Notes under the pieces: model-generated
Seen by the model: only the letters and a program-made list of their open reading frames with translations
What the model was told of the DNA's origin: nothing
The model's database searches: none
Origin: Bisporella sp. PMI_857
Lineage: Eukaryota; Ascomycota; Leotiomycetes; Helotiales; Helotiaceae
Length of the DNA stretch: 32,564 nt
Direction: 5' to 3'
Assembly (NCBI GenBank): GCA_021307315.1
Contig: JAJSPD010000181.1
Span: 1-32,564 of the forward strand
Program-made: the position numbers and the translations under genes
Shown here: piece by piece, positions 18,834 through 29,360 of the stretch
Layout of the letters: every line of letters starts with the position of its first letter
Numbering within the stretch: position 1 is the stretch's first letter

Positions 18834-19266
18834 ATGAAGAACCTTGCTTGTAGTATTGCAGCTCTTGTCCTGTCTATTCCTACTTCCATTGCTGTTCCGC
18901 CAAACTCTCATCGTCAAGATATATGCAACTTAGCTTCAGCTGTAGCGGTTACCGCAATTGGAGCTGCAGGGGCTGACAACAGCTTCATCGTTTCATTTGA
19001 CAACCTGTGGCATGATATTGATGATAGTAAGTTTCCTTCCTAAGCCTCGAGCCCCTTCAACTATCCTTAACTATTAAGAGGGCCTTAAACAAATGTTGAG
19101 TATCTCTTCGATCACCTGGCCAGGCTTTCCAACCGTGAATTGCGAATTTCGAGGCGCAGTTGACAATCCCGTCCTAAATAATGGGATAATAGACGATTCT
19201 GGGGTGACCTTCGCCGTGGCGCCACCACAACCCCTTCTTATGGCTCAGTGCTCATGTGGTAATTGA
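18834..19266 (+). CDS. Small secreted protein (intact paralogue), two exons
   Basis: CDS join(18834..19026,19079..19266), 126 aa. The intron at 19027-19078 has a perfect GTAAGT donor, a CTTAACTATTAAG branch/acceptor region and phase 1, matching the intron of the paralogue at 17515. The signal peptide is MKNLACSIAALVLSIPTSIA, with cleavage near residue 20-23. The mature protein carries RQDICNLASAVAVTAIGAAG, then ITWPGFPTVNCEFRG, NPVLNNGIIDDSGVTF and VAPPQPLLMAQCSCGN. There are four Cys after the signal (one early, one central, two at the end), which suits two disulfides. Family not recognised; size, secretion and tandem duplication fit an apoplastic or surface protein and possibly an effector, but no function is shown. 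The exon structure shared with its neighbour supports the model. Confidence 0.8.
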
Positions 19267-20166
19267 AGTATTTAGAGATGCCAAGATTTAAGATTTACTA
19301 TATCCTGTAAGTAGCAATCTCCTCATCCCGTTTTGAACTTGATTTACTCCCTTGTCATCACGATTATTGTGCTAAAGGCGTTTCTGTTGGATGAATATAA
19401 TATTATTAACAATTGGTGCATACGTAATTCCTCTTTCTCGTGCTGCCATATATGAATTATATACTGCCTTTGGAAGCAGACCATGAATACCAAAATTTTG
19501 ATCCCAGCCTATTCATTTGTGCGCCTGTCTTTGTTGAGATGCGGCGGAGATTACCGTGAACAGCTCCAGAAAACGCCTTATTGCGGCAACTTTCTCACTC
19601 ATAAACCTCCAAGATCAGGTTGACGTGCTTACTCTCCCCACCTCCATTCCTCGGCTTATTTAAGCTGGCGTTCTTGCGATGCTTTACTCCTCAAGTGGCG
19701 TCAGCAAATCAGGTGAAGAGCGGACATCTGAGCATCGGGACCATAAGCCAGAGGCATTGCAGCATGCTGACTACTAGGATCTCATTACCAAGAAATCTAA
19801 GTTAGAAATTCTGATGACTGTTGATATATTCACAGTCTAAGAAATGCAAGCTATGCTATTTTCTAACGGCTAGGATTTTCATAGTCTCCTATACGGTCCC
19901 CGTAAAATTGCATAGCTTCCTCGCTTTCTGCTATTCTCAGACCTCACCTAGATAATTCCTTATCGAGTCATATTTCAAATTGGGAAACTTCATCGAAGGT
20001 TTCCCTGTCTCACAAGATTTCAAATTCTTATTTCCTGGGGTGGAACCACGCACATTTTCATGTTCATTCTGAATCTCCTAAAGCTTAATTGATACAGTAT
20101 GAACAACCCCCCGAAAAGGCAAATTCGTCAAGGTCACCGCGGTGCGATAGTAACGTTGAAGAGACC
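19267..20166. other. Intergenic region, no gene recognised
   Basis: AT-rich sequence with short frames only. A TTG-initiated frame at 20089 joins the next gene, so a further 5' exon or UTR of that gene may lie at about 20089-20166. Confidence 0.4.
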
Positions 20167-22154
20167 ATGGACATGTTCTTTGACTTCAACAGCGCAATAT
20201 CATTAATGCCTCAAAGACCGGTAGATTCTCAGCTAGCAGAAAATCTTCATGAGTCTATGTCACGGTTAGGTGCGGTGCGGGTTTCGCTGGCATGCATTCC
20301 TGTTGGTGAACCATGAGAAAAGAGCGGTCAATGAACTGATGAGCTGTATAGTGTCGGGACCGTCATGTAAAATGCGATGCTAAGATGCCCAATTGTGGTC
20401 GTTGTGTTCGGAATGGCAAATTGTGCTCTTATACTAAGTCTCGAAGAGGGATGAGAGATAGGAGGGCCGCTCAAGGAAAACCAAGTATTAAGGAAACCAC
20501 GAAAGGAATCAGATTAATGATGACGATCTCAACATGAACTGCATTAATTCCGCGAAGCACGCTAATCCTCCACAAGCGTTGCAGGCACGGCCACTGCCTG
20601 AAGCATCACTAAATCCACAATACGCAAGATTGAGTGGACAAGCAGCAGACCCTAGGCGTCTTCTAGATCTATACTATAGGTATTTTGTTTAGATATCTAC
20701 TTCTAATTATCCTCATTATATCCGCCGTGCAAGATTAAAGACATTTCGGCGATTGTCACTTGATAACGAAGGCGGCGATCAAAACGTTAAAGATCAAACT
20801 GAAAAGCTAACTTGAGCTCAGTTTTTTCCACAAAGCTCATCCCTTCGTCCTGCCCCGGCACCATTTCCTTTCGCGTCTAGGTAAAGATTCGAAGTTGTTA
20901 AAACACCTCCTGCCCGTGATTAACTACATTGGTTCCCTCTATGCGCCGGATATTTCATCTCCTGAGCTGCGTGAAATGGCTCTTCGTCAATTAGACATGG
21001 TTGACATACCACCAAACGGTTTCACGGTACTTGCTCTGTTGCTGCTAGGTATCGCGCTATACTGCGAGGATGGCTTTGGACAAGCTCGTACCCTGGTAGA
21101 TCGAGGTACATATATGGCGCTTGAGCTTCGGATGAACTCCAAGGCTTTCGCTAACATGGAGAGAGATCCTGTTTTGGCTGAGAGCTGGAGAAGGACGTAT
21201 TGGGGACTCTACACAACTAGTGCAATAATCGCTGGAAACACGCGTTTCCTTAGTTTTCCGTAGGTCTAAGGACGGTCATTGCAAGACTGGAACATCTTAA
21301 TTTGAAGCTCACCACGTCTATAGGTTGTATTATATCGAAGCTGACGTCGAACTTCCTTGCGAAGAATATGAATACGACCGAATTATACCTCGTCCACGTA
21401 CCGTTTTTGAATATGAGGCGCGAGATATCGAGGATGAAGAGTCCTTCTTCTCCTCCTTCACATATCTAATTGGTATATGTCGGATTTCTGGCTTTGCTAT
21501 CGGATTGCAAAACCTCAGTGGCGATGAGCTAGAGCTAGCGGTTGCTAATGTGGATACCATGCTCGTAAATTGGAAATTGCATTTGCCTCGAGGAAAACAA
21601 GATATTTCGGTAAGAATCAAGATCTTGATGAGCTGATGTTTCAGGCACATAGCATGCTGCAGTCGTACGTGCTCCTATCTATAGTCTCCAGCTCAGACCA
21701 GTACCGTGCTTACAGTTCAGAATGATGTTATACATTCACCGCCCGCTTTCCCAACTCTACCAAGTGCCGACTGAGTCGATCTCTAATTGTGCTTCTCTGC
21801 CGTCAACTTGTGGAACGAATCGAGACGAAAATGCGTCTCACTGGCTGCACACGAGGAAATGCCTAGAGGCTGCCAGAACGGCCGTAGAACTCTATGCCCT
21901 CCCAATACTATCTTCGAACATTCTCCTCTTGGCATCCATGACATAGTTCTCTCTATACTTGCGAACACATCGGCCTGCGCATACGTACTGCAAAGCACGG
22001 ACTGGTACCACACACGAGAGCGGATAAGACTTGGACTAGGAGGATTGAAAAAAATTGGTGAGGTGTGGCAACATCCCGACAAATGGAACGAGAAATGAAG
22101 CGAATTGCACGGGGTGCATTATACATGTCGCAGAGTGTGGCCATTTACCCTTGA
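20167..22154 (+). pseudogene. Zn2Cys6 transcription factor with fungal middle-homology region, decayed
   Basis: A GAL4-type nuclear regulator. The binuclear cluster is complete across a 50-bp intron at 20302-20351: SLACIP, then CRDRHVKCDAKMPNCGRC and VRNGKLC, giving CX2CX6CX6CX2CX6C, then SYTKSRRGMRDRR. A linker (NQINDDDLN...RRLLDLYY), an intron at 20680-20821, and the regulatory domain follow: HPFVLPRHHFL, HLLPVINYIGSLYAPD, an intron at 21260-21323, LYYIEADVELPCEEYEYDR, FQAHSMLQ, an intron at 21665-21720, MMLYIHRPLSQLYQ, FEHSPLGIHDIVLSILANTS and IRLGLGGLKKIGEVW. The last part is ALYMSQSVAIYP before TGA 22152-22154. Frame is lost near 20506, 21619, 21902 and 22085, each explained by one missing base, often beside a short homopolymer. 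No in-frame nonsense codon is needed. The start ATG at 20167 is tentative. Confidence 0.82.
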
Positions 22155-23590
22155 GGATACAGAAGTCTGAAACCCCAGACACATGGCTCTTAGATAATTC
22201 CATTAGAGAGAGAGAGTTCCATTTTGCCTTGATAAGTTTGCCTAGGGTCTCTTATGGATAGGATAGGGAGGAAACTATAACTAGTTCCCGTGAATGCTTG
22301 AAGCATAGCACCATGTCATGAGCATTACACTTCTCAGTACGTCGAAAACTTGATCATGCCTGACTTGGTGAGTGGTTTGAATGCTCTGATCCTACGGGCA
22401 ACGTGCTCGATTTTTTTCTCGCGCTGATGTAAGTGCACGAAACATGCATAGGATTCTTCAATTATCCAAAACGTATACAACTTTGTATAAACACCAGAGG
22501 ATCTTCGTGAATTGGCCTTCGAAATACCCTAAATCTATTATCACTTATCAGATGTTCCTACACCCATAAAATTGCTAAGTTACTGCAGATCCAACATCAC
22601 GAAGCCGGTAGGTCTTGTGCATCTAGCAAGATAGCCAGCTGAGGGCTTGTTTCCTCAATTGGAAGCACGTCAGAATTTCGCCCTCCCACGCCCCTTGCGT
22701 TATTTCTTTCTTGCAAGCTTCTGCAATAACAAGGATTGGACATGCTGCACCTCATTCAGGGGGTACTTCGTAGTTCCAAATACGTTTTTCGTTGAAATGT
22801 TTCAACCAGCTTCTCCTGGCGATAGGATTGTCTACGATATTCCTAGCCACGACGATGGCTTGTGCCCGCTTAGAAACCGATTCCATGGCTTAGAACCTCC
22901 TTCTGAGATCCGCATATACGGGATCACTTCATGGAGAGATACATGTTGTGGCTCTAGCTCGTTTGAACTATCCCCCTTCCTCTTAATTTAGGCCATCCAC
23001 CAAATAGTGAAAGATATCCTAAAAGTTGCTGCAAGCCTCAAATTAGTCCGAGACTGGCAAAATCTTTTAGTGTTAGGTACTGGTTGTTCATTTGGGCAAG
23101 AATCAGTTTAATATTATATGTTTCCATGCTAAGTTATCACCTTTAAGGAAGCTACTATTTAAATATAGAAAGTAAACAGTCTATCTGTTGAACCGTTGTT
23201 ATGGTCCTAGTTTACCCAACTAATGTCCTAAAGTTTTTCGTTATGTCTACTATTACTGAGTTATTGACTTGTATCCGTTCCAGTTGCCCTTTGCAGCAGA
23301 ATTCCACTCCGAACATTCCCAAGCGCACTATTAAATATTATTGTGCAGGACTTTTAATGCGGATTGTCCTAAGATAAGCCGCTTGAAAAACTCCTTCCAG
23401 CCCGTTCACTCCGGGATGAAATAGGAAGAATTCGTAATAGCGGTATTTCAAGAGTATCGTCTAAAGGGTAGTTCAGATATTTCACCAAAATGCTATATAA
23501 ATCCATGTCTGTATTTCTTCTTTCAGACTCCCGGGACTGTCGTCATATGCGCCGACTCCTATTAGCCGGAATGACTGCCCATCTTTTTGA
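22155..23590. other. Intergenic region, no gene recognised
   Basis: A frame at 22647-22991 (starting TTG) has no family motif and I do not support it as a gene. GAGAGAGAGAG occurs at about 22206-22216. Otherwise AT-rich, featureless sequence. Confidence 0.4.
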
Positions 23591-24304
23591 CTATTCTTTC
23601 CGCATGGTTCTGAGCCTCCACTGTGGTACATCCCAGGCCGGAAATCTTTGCTTTTCTTCCCGTAATCTTGCTTCAATGACAGCATGCAAGTTACTCAACC
23701 AAAATGGGGCATCAGCGGACTTCTCCGCAACAGAGAAGGATATTTCTTCTACACTGAAACTTCCACGCTGCTTTTGGCACCCATCAAACACCATTACCAA
23801 CTCCTTCAAATTACCAAATCTGCTAACCTTTTTCCCATCAGCTGTTGTTTTCCACGCATGATTCCAAATCTCGATGTCCACCGCTAAACGCGTAATTTTT
23901 TGAATATCTGCTGAGGCCATTGTCGAAGTGAGATTTGAAATAATACAGCCTTCCGGGTTAAATCGCCCCATTCTCGTACTTCCTGCAGTGAACTCCGACC
24001 AAGGCAGATACATCATGTCGAAAGTGTTGCTGTACATCACATTTGAGGTGGAACAAGTGATGTTGAAAATCGGTTGGTAAATTTTCCATGCTTCAACTCG
24101 AGACTCTTGGCAAATGTGAAGTATCGTGGGAATCCTGCTTTCGGAAAAGTATTCATAATAGATCCGTAATGCTTCATCAAGCATGGGCTTTTGTGATGGA
24201 CGTCTTTTAGCACGGCACCTGATCGGGACGATTCTAGGTGTGACAGAATATAACCATATTTTAAGGCGTAGCTCTTTAGGCAAGCTCAAGAATAGCGAGA
24301 ACAT
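23591..24304 (-). CDS. 2EXR-domain protein
   Basis: 237 aa from the ATG at 24304; the longer frame upstream begins with TTG. The 2EXR domain, common in large anonymous families of Pezizomycotina, fills about residues 1-120: FLSLPKELRLKIWLYSVTPR at the start, then IPTILHICQESRVEAWKIYQ and FDMMYLPW. The rest contains IQKITRLAVDIEIWNHAW and NLKELVMVFDG, as usual after this domain. The C-terminus APFWLSNLHAVIEARLREEK is duplicated in the remnant at 7837-7970. The domain's biochemical role is unknown. The N-terminus is a little shorter than in most relatives, so a small 5' exon may be missing. The stop is TAG at 23591-23593. No lesion is seen. Confidence 0.85.
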   Translation of the reverse strand: MFSLFLSLPKELRLKIWLYSVTPRIVPIRCRAKRRPSQKPMLDEALRIYYEYFSESRIPTILHICQESRVEAWKIYQPIFNITCSTSNVMYSNTFDMMYLPWSEFTAGSTRMGRFNPEGCIISNLTSTMASADIQKITRLAVDIEIWNHAWKTTADGKKVSRFGNLKELVMVFDGCQKQRGSFSVEEISFSVAEKSADAPFWLSNLHAVIEARLREEKQRFPAWDVPQWRLRTMRKE

Positions 24305-24734
24305 AGTGGATCTCAAATACAGCGTTGAAAATTCGTTACTCAGAGTTTCCGTGAACGGGTACCTAGAACACGGTGGTTGCCAAATTTCCTAAGCGCTCAG
24401 GTGTTCTCGAAACCAGACGCTCGGGTAGGAGTAATTGAACTGTAAATGACCTGGCTTTTGCCAAAATTTTCTCATGTGCGTCCTTCGGTCAGCATGTCAG
24501 CTCGTGAGCAGAACTTACTCCCGCCACAGGTGACCATATGATATCCGGGACGAAGATTTGGTTTGGACAGTAATGTATATAGCCGCATATGCCAGAGATT
24601 TAGATGGATTGATCACCTTATCCTGCATTTATAGGTTTATTATCTGGGTAGTACTCAGCGGCTATTTCCGATTAGTGCGTCGTTTGTTGGTCATGTATTT
24701 GCTAACCATAAGTTATTGATGAGAGACTAGAACC

Positions 24735-24842
24735 TGTAACAGATAGAGGCAGCAGGCGGATTGCAATATAACAGATGAGAATACGTGACTAGCGATGTAG
24801 TTGCAATAGTGATGAATTGATATTGATGCTTGTAGTCTAACA
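24735..24842 (+). repeat. Solo-LTR-like fragment, 108 bp
   Basis: Starts TGTAACAGATAGAGGCAGCA and ends GTAGTCTAACA. The first part matches 28708-28750 and the minus strand of 11374-11562 (GGATTGCAATATAACAG, AATACGTGACTAGCGA). TG...CA ends are present, but no clear target duplication. Confidence 0.5.
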
Positions 24843-24905
24843 TGGAAAAAAAATCAAGCTCGCTTGTTCAGAAAGCTCTAGCTGTTCCTTATATCTTTAA
24901 CTGTG

Positions 24906-24960
24906 CTGTAGCTGTGAGCCTGTGGCTGCTGGAGCTCTGTAGCTGTAAGCCTGTGGCTGC
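24906..24960. repeat. Two 24-bp tandem copies with a 7-bp spacer
   Basis: CTGTAGCTGTGAGCCTGTGG plus CTGC at 24906-24929 recurs at 24937-24960 with one mismatch. Function unknown. Confidence 0.8.
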
Positions 24961-25105
24961 CATAGCGGAGCGTGCCGCTTGCAGCCCTGAAAGTACTACA
25001 GCCGAAAGCCGGTATTGGCGTCCGATGGCCTTTCCCTCGAGTGGTTCTAATACGGTCGGTATTGAGCGTCAGGTTTGGCACGTATATAATACTTCAGTAT
25101 AGGCT

Positions 25106-28100
25106 CTAGGTTTTGTCTTCATCGATAGTGCGATATTTGTCTTTGTCGCACGTTGTGGAGGCTGCCAGCATCTTGAATTTACTGCTCGGGACCAGGCCTT
25201 CACCCTGATTCTGCAAGGCGTAGTTGTCTTGTAAATGACGGTTGTTGTTTCTCCTGGTGGGTTTTAGTCTCTTCGGCATCTTTCTCAACCTCTTCCACAT
25301 GAAATATCTCTTGCTGAGGTGATATAACACCTTGCGCGGTATCCTCGATCTCCGGCTGTTGCGCCTCCCGAGCCGATTTCTCAATTAAAACTCGTTCAGT
25401 GCTCTGCATCTGACTGTTTTGATCCAGACGGAAGTTTGAGAAGGTTTTCTGCGGCCACCTCTAAACATCTAGCTGCCTGTTATTTGCTTTCAGTACTTGT
25501 TGCCTTGGCACTATTCTCTTGTCTCCGTTTTGCTAATTTGTCAAGGGCGAGCTTATATTTCACCCTTGAGACGACGTTCTTTGCTATCGCAACGCTGTTG
25601 CCATTCTTGTAAAAAAACACTAGCGTTAGTAGCGACGTATGACTTGTGCCATTCTACAGCATCTACTCCTTCGGGTATTGGAAAAGCATCTTTGTACACA
25701 AATGTCAGGTGAGAACCTGCTCTGTCGAGACCGACGGTGTAGCAGAGTCAATCTGCCGTGGAAAGCTCTGTCTCTTTTGCATCTCTATGGGCATCATCAA
25801 AGATCTTTGTTCTTTTGACCTCTTTGTAGTTTGTACGGCATCACTTCCCTTAATTTGTTAAGAGCATTGCCTTCTTCCATATGTAGTTGAATGATATGTT
25901 CAGCGACTGGGCTCTGCCTCGCTGCTTGTCTCTTTCGAGCGATTCCTTCTACTAAATCATCGTTTGTTGGTGTGGATTAAGAGGCTCGATAGCTTCACCA
26001 GCTTCCTCAAGCATCTCCTCTGTCTCATACATGGTATTGCTCCCTGAAGTTGCAGTAGCTTCTTTACTGCTGCAGATAACATGATTCTGTTCATGGTCGC
26101 TCAGTTCCCGAGTCTGTACCCTTCGCAGGCAGAGTTGTGTTTGTCCCTTCCATGATATATCTTTCAAGCATGTCAAGCGATTGCGCATAAGGGGTAATGA
26201 CCCTTGCTATTGCTGGCGTGTTAATTGTTGATGTCCCTACATCCTCCTCATCGGAAAACTCATATGATTGATCGACTATGTTCCGATGCAGTGCCCTGTG
26301 AGCTACCTTCGATTGAGAAGGGGTACTTAAATGTTGCTGTTGTAACATCTTTGGACGGCCTCTTGGAAGATGAGGCCACTTTGGCGTAGAGGTGAGTGAC
26401 GGTGAAGCCAGCGAGGATTGCGAATAGCCTTTCTCCAGCAAGCTTAACGGAGAATCTGGATATAGTGCTTTCTGGAGTTCTGGTGGCATTGGTTTGTAAC
26501 GGAAAGCTCGTTTATCTATCTTCCCAGTTGTGGTTAGTCTGTACCGCGTTATGTCCACTGAAATTGAAGTAGATTCGACAGATTTGACGAAGGGCAAAGT
26601 CGCTTTCTCTGTGCTTTTGCTTCGTGCGCTAAACTCTATATGTCTGCGCTGAGCGACTGGGGTAGATAATGCCTGGCTAGCAATTGAATTGCTTGGTTGA
26701 GATCTGGCTATCATAGGTCTAAGTTTATCCTGCAAGGAGAACTCCTCACGAGCTTGAAATCGATGCAAAGCTTCAGGATATGGATGCGCGGACCATACAT
26801 GCTTGAGCAAATTTGTCTCTATAAAAAACCCCCTTGGCCTTTTCGCTCACAACCAGCCTCTTTGCATGGAAATGGTGTTGTCTGGTGGATATGAAGGAGA
26901 TGTAAGCAAAATGGAGAGAGCTCTTCATCCTCGGAGCGAAGAACTCGGTATGACATGGTGGGTCCGCCTACACAGTCTTTATAAGGACAGGGCTTTTCTG
27001 ATGGAGCCGGACTTCGGGATCGAGGAGTACCATAATCTACGTTCTTTAACGCACTTCCTTGAGAGCAGTTGAGGTCCAGCTGCAGAACTTGGCTAGGGGA
27101 AGAAGTGCGATCTGCAGCTGTACTTTTCATATCGTGAAGTATTGACGAGTGAAGAGTGGGATCCAGGGTCTCGATGGCACTGACTGCCTCAGACCAGTCG
27201 AGCAAGGTAGAGTCACGGTTCCGTGGCTTACGCTCTCGGACCGAGCGCTGACGTTCAGAAAGAGCCATTTGACCGACTTGGTTTGGAAGATTACAAGACT
27301 CATGAGCATCTTTATTGCCCAAGGAATGCTCCTCCGAACGCGTACCATTCAATGTTGGTAGAGTAGAGATTGATACCTGGCTGTTTACGCGCTGCAAGTC
27401 GCGGTTCATCAGTTGATTCCTAAAATATCTTCGCCATACGGTATATGAATGATGCGGATGCTATATCGAATGTCAGTTGGAAATGAGGCAGAGAAAGGGA
27501 CGCACTAACAGCTCTTTCCAAAATTCTCCATGTACTCGCAGCAAAGAACTCGAGGTTCAGTTCCTTTACTTTAGCAACAAAGTCGAGAAGAAGTTCATCA
27601 TCAGCACGTGTAAAGTTAGAACGTAAACGTGGTTCCGGCTCAGTAGCCCAAACAGACTTCTCTGTGGAAGGAGATCGTTCCATCACCGTTAGAGGCTCGA
27701 TAGGACGTGTCTTTGCAGGCTTCTTATACGCCGACTGTGGAAGTGGTGGGGCACCCACGCTGGTTCAATGCTATCATCGTTAAGTTACCACGTTGTTTGA
27801 CGAAATCAACGATCTGAGGTCCAAGCTGTGGTCCAAATTGGGAAAGAATTTGTGAGCGCGAGGGCAGCGCAGATCCTTGCAAGTTTGAATCAAATCCCCT
27901 CATTTGTCGTGGACTTCGCAAATATCTTGAGCATTGTTGATAGAGTCTACAACGTCGGATGACTGTTCTCGCTTAATGAACTGGCTCGCCTGCGCGAAAC
28001 CACGCAAGACCATATCATCTTCCATCATGTCCTCGTCGCTAAGAGAATCCTCGACTTCGTCTGATCTATCGTCGCCGGAACCGCCTTCCTCTTCAGGTCC

Positions 28101-28547
28101 TACCATGTCGCCACCCCCTTCATCTCCCTCCTCGTCCTCATCTTCAAGGTCGTCTAGCATGATAACAGAGTCATCAGAGTCATCTAATGCCGCATCAAGC
28201 ATACTTTGAGATGTGGCATCTCCTGCATCCCTCTCGTCCTGCATCTGAATAAGATGGCCATTATTGACTAAAATTTCTCCAGTTCTCAGATCAATCTCAT
28301 CTCCTATGCCGTCGAAGTTCCTACCATACTTTTCAAAGATTGACTCAAAAGCTGACTTGAGTTTATGATCAACTTGTGCCCTCTGATATTGCAGATCCGG
28401 ATCTGCTTCAAAGCTAATATCTTGTTCGTCCTCAAGTTGCTCATTGTCCATATACCCGTGCTCAGCAGACATGATAGCGCGATGCGGATGGGTGGAACCA
28501 CGGCCAAACCCTCCACCTAGACATTGTCGCTTTGCTGGCGGCTCCAT
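25106..28547 (-). pseudogene. SCM3: Scm3-like CENP-A chaperone (Scm3 motif, Myb, C2H2, AT-hook), decaying
   Basis: Scm3/HJURP proteins deliver CENP-A (Cse4) histone to centromeres. From the ATG at 28547, MEPPAKRQ leads to KLKSAFESIFEKYGRNFDG and GDEIDLRTGEILVNNGHL, the conserved fungal Scm3 block (about residues 60-105). An acidic tract (LDDLEDEDEEGDEGGG) and SRSQILSQFGPQLGPQIVDF follow. Next come a Myb/SANT segment (RSNFTRADDELLLDFVAKVK, STWRILERA), a probable intron after it, a double C2H2-like region (CPYKDCVGG, HLLHIHQTTPFPC, CERKGQGG, LLKHVWSAH) and an AT-hook (PRGRPK). C-terminal tracts run to TAG 25106-25108. Published comparisons describe this fusion in filamentous fungi. The frame breaks near 27911, 27780, 27755, 26832, 26120, 25980, 25795, 25715 and beyond, with at least one in-frame stop (TAA near 25488). 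It is either a redundant decaying copy or poorly assembled. Confidence 0.75.
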
Positions 28548-28707
28548 TATCAGAGTGCTTAAGGGCACTTAAAGGGAAACACGAAGGGCGAATCCTGAAA
28601 AGCGACGTTGCACAGATTCATCTCAGAGTAAGGGTTACTTGCACATAAGGTTGAGGTCGAGCGGCCCACAAAATCACGGTTTGTCGCGTCGAGGCGCGGA
28701 TTAGCAC
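28548..28707. other. Upstream region of the Scm3-like gene
   Basis: Short spacer between the Scm3-like start and the LTR fragment. No clear TATA box was recognised. Confidence 0.35.
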
Positions 28708-28847
28708 CTGTAACAGAACAGAAGGCAGCAGGAGGGATTGCAATGTAACAACTCAAGTCGAACAGGGATCAGCGCTTTATATACAGGAGACTGGCCAGGT
28801 GCCAGTCTAAGCGAGGCTCTAAGCCAGCTAGGGCCAGGGCCGTGACA
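28708..28847 (+). repeat. Solo-LTR-like fragment adjoining a transposase remnant
   Basis: Starts TGTAACAGAACAGAAGGCAG, continues GATTGCAATGTAACAACTCA, then AGCGCTTTATATACAGGAGA and CTGGCCAGGTGCCAG, and ends GGGCCGTGACA. It combines the blocks of the fragments at 24735 and 18140, so this is the most complete view of that LTR family here. It begins exactly where the transposase at 28848-29360 loses its reading. Confidence 0.6.
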
Positions 28848-29360
28848 TTGACCTTCCATGATTCCTGCTTCATCCATATTCCAGCGATTTTCTGGCTTAA
28901 TAGCCGTAATTTCCGGAACCTCTAATTTAGAAAACCAACTTCTAATAACGTTTGTTGTAGCTCTATTCACCCGTACAGAATCAACCGTGAATTGCATTTT
29001 AGTTTTGAGTCCCAGATGGCGGTTTAACAAGCCTTGCATCCAGCGTTTTCCGAGTAGAGTGCCTGTTCCGGATATAGCCAATATGCGACTTCCAATTTCC
29101 CTAACTTACGAATGCGTAGAACAGTAGCCTAAAGCTTCCTGAACTAGAATCCAACTAGTCAGTTCTTGCTCTTGTACCAGTGCAAGCTTGTGCAACCCTT
29201 CTGCACGTTGTTGACGTGATACATGACCAATAATCCGGTTATGAAGGGAGGACCGTGGAACTCCATATACCAAGCTTGCTTTACGTAAAGAAAGCCCTTT
29301 GGCAGTTGCTTGCAATGCTTGCTTGCAATGCATCGTCTTCGGTATATTGGTGCTTGTCAC
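28848..29360 (-). pseudogene. Degraded pogo-type transposase, N-terminal part
   Basis: About 170 codons of a second pogo family, different from the intact one. A psq-type helix-turn-helix is seen (ALQATAKGLSLRKASLVYGV, PRSSLHNRIIGH), then a CENP-B-type domain (ELTSWILVQEALGYC, VREIGSRILAISG, GKRWMQGLLNRH). The first catalytic Asp follows (NRWNMDEAGIMEG). The frame is continuous except for one TAA at 29106-29108 after STHS, where relatives have Gln before VRE, so a CAA-to-TAA change fits. The second and third catalytic Asp are gone because LTR-like sequence starts at 28847. The likely ATG is at 29333. Confidence 0.8.

Larger units (their letters stand above)
24305..25105. other. Intergenic region with LTR fragment and short tandem repeat
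   Basis: It includes the LTR-like fragment at 24735-24842 and a two-copy 24-bp repeat at 24906-24960. The frame at 24842-25102 runs through these repeats and is not supported as a gene. Confidence 0.4.

Noticed and set aside
20352..20400. Apparent frameshift inside the Zn2Cys6 cluster
   Set aside because: Reading from TGT at 20352 after an intron restores all six cysteines; the first reading used the wrong frame.
22647..22991. 114-residue open frame
   Set aside because: Starts at TTG, has no recognisable domain and no splice-supported extension; may be chance.
24842..25102. 86-residue open frame
   Set aside because: Overlaps the LTR end and a 24-bp tandem repeat; no domain.
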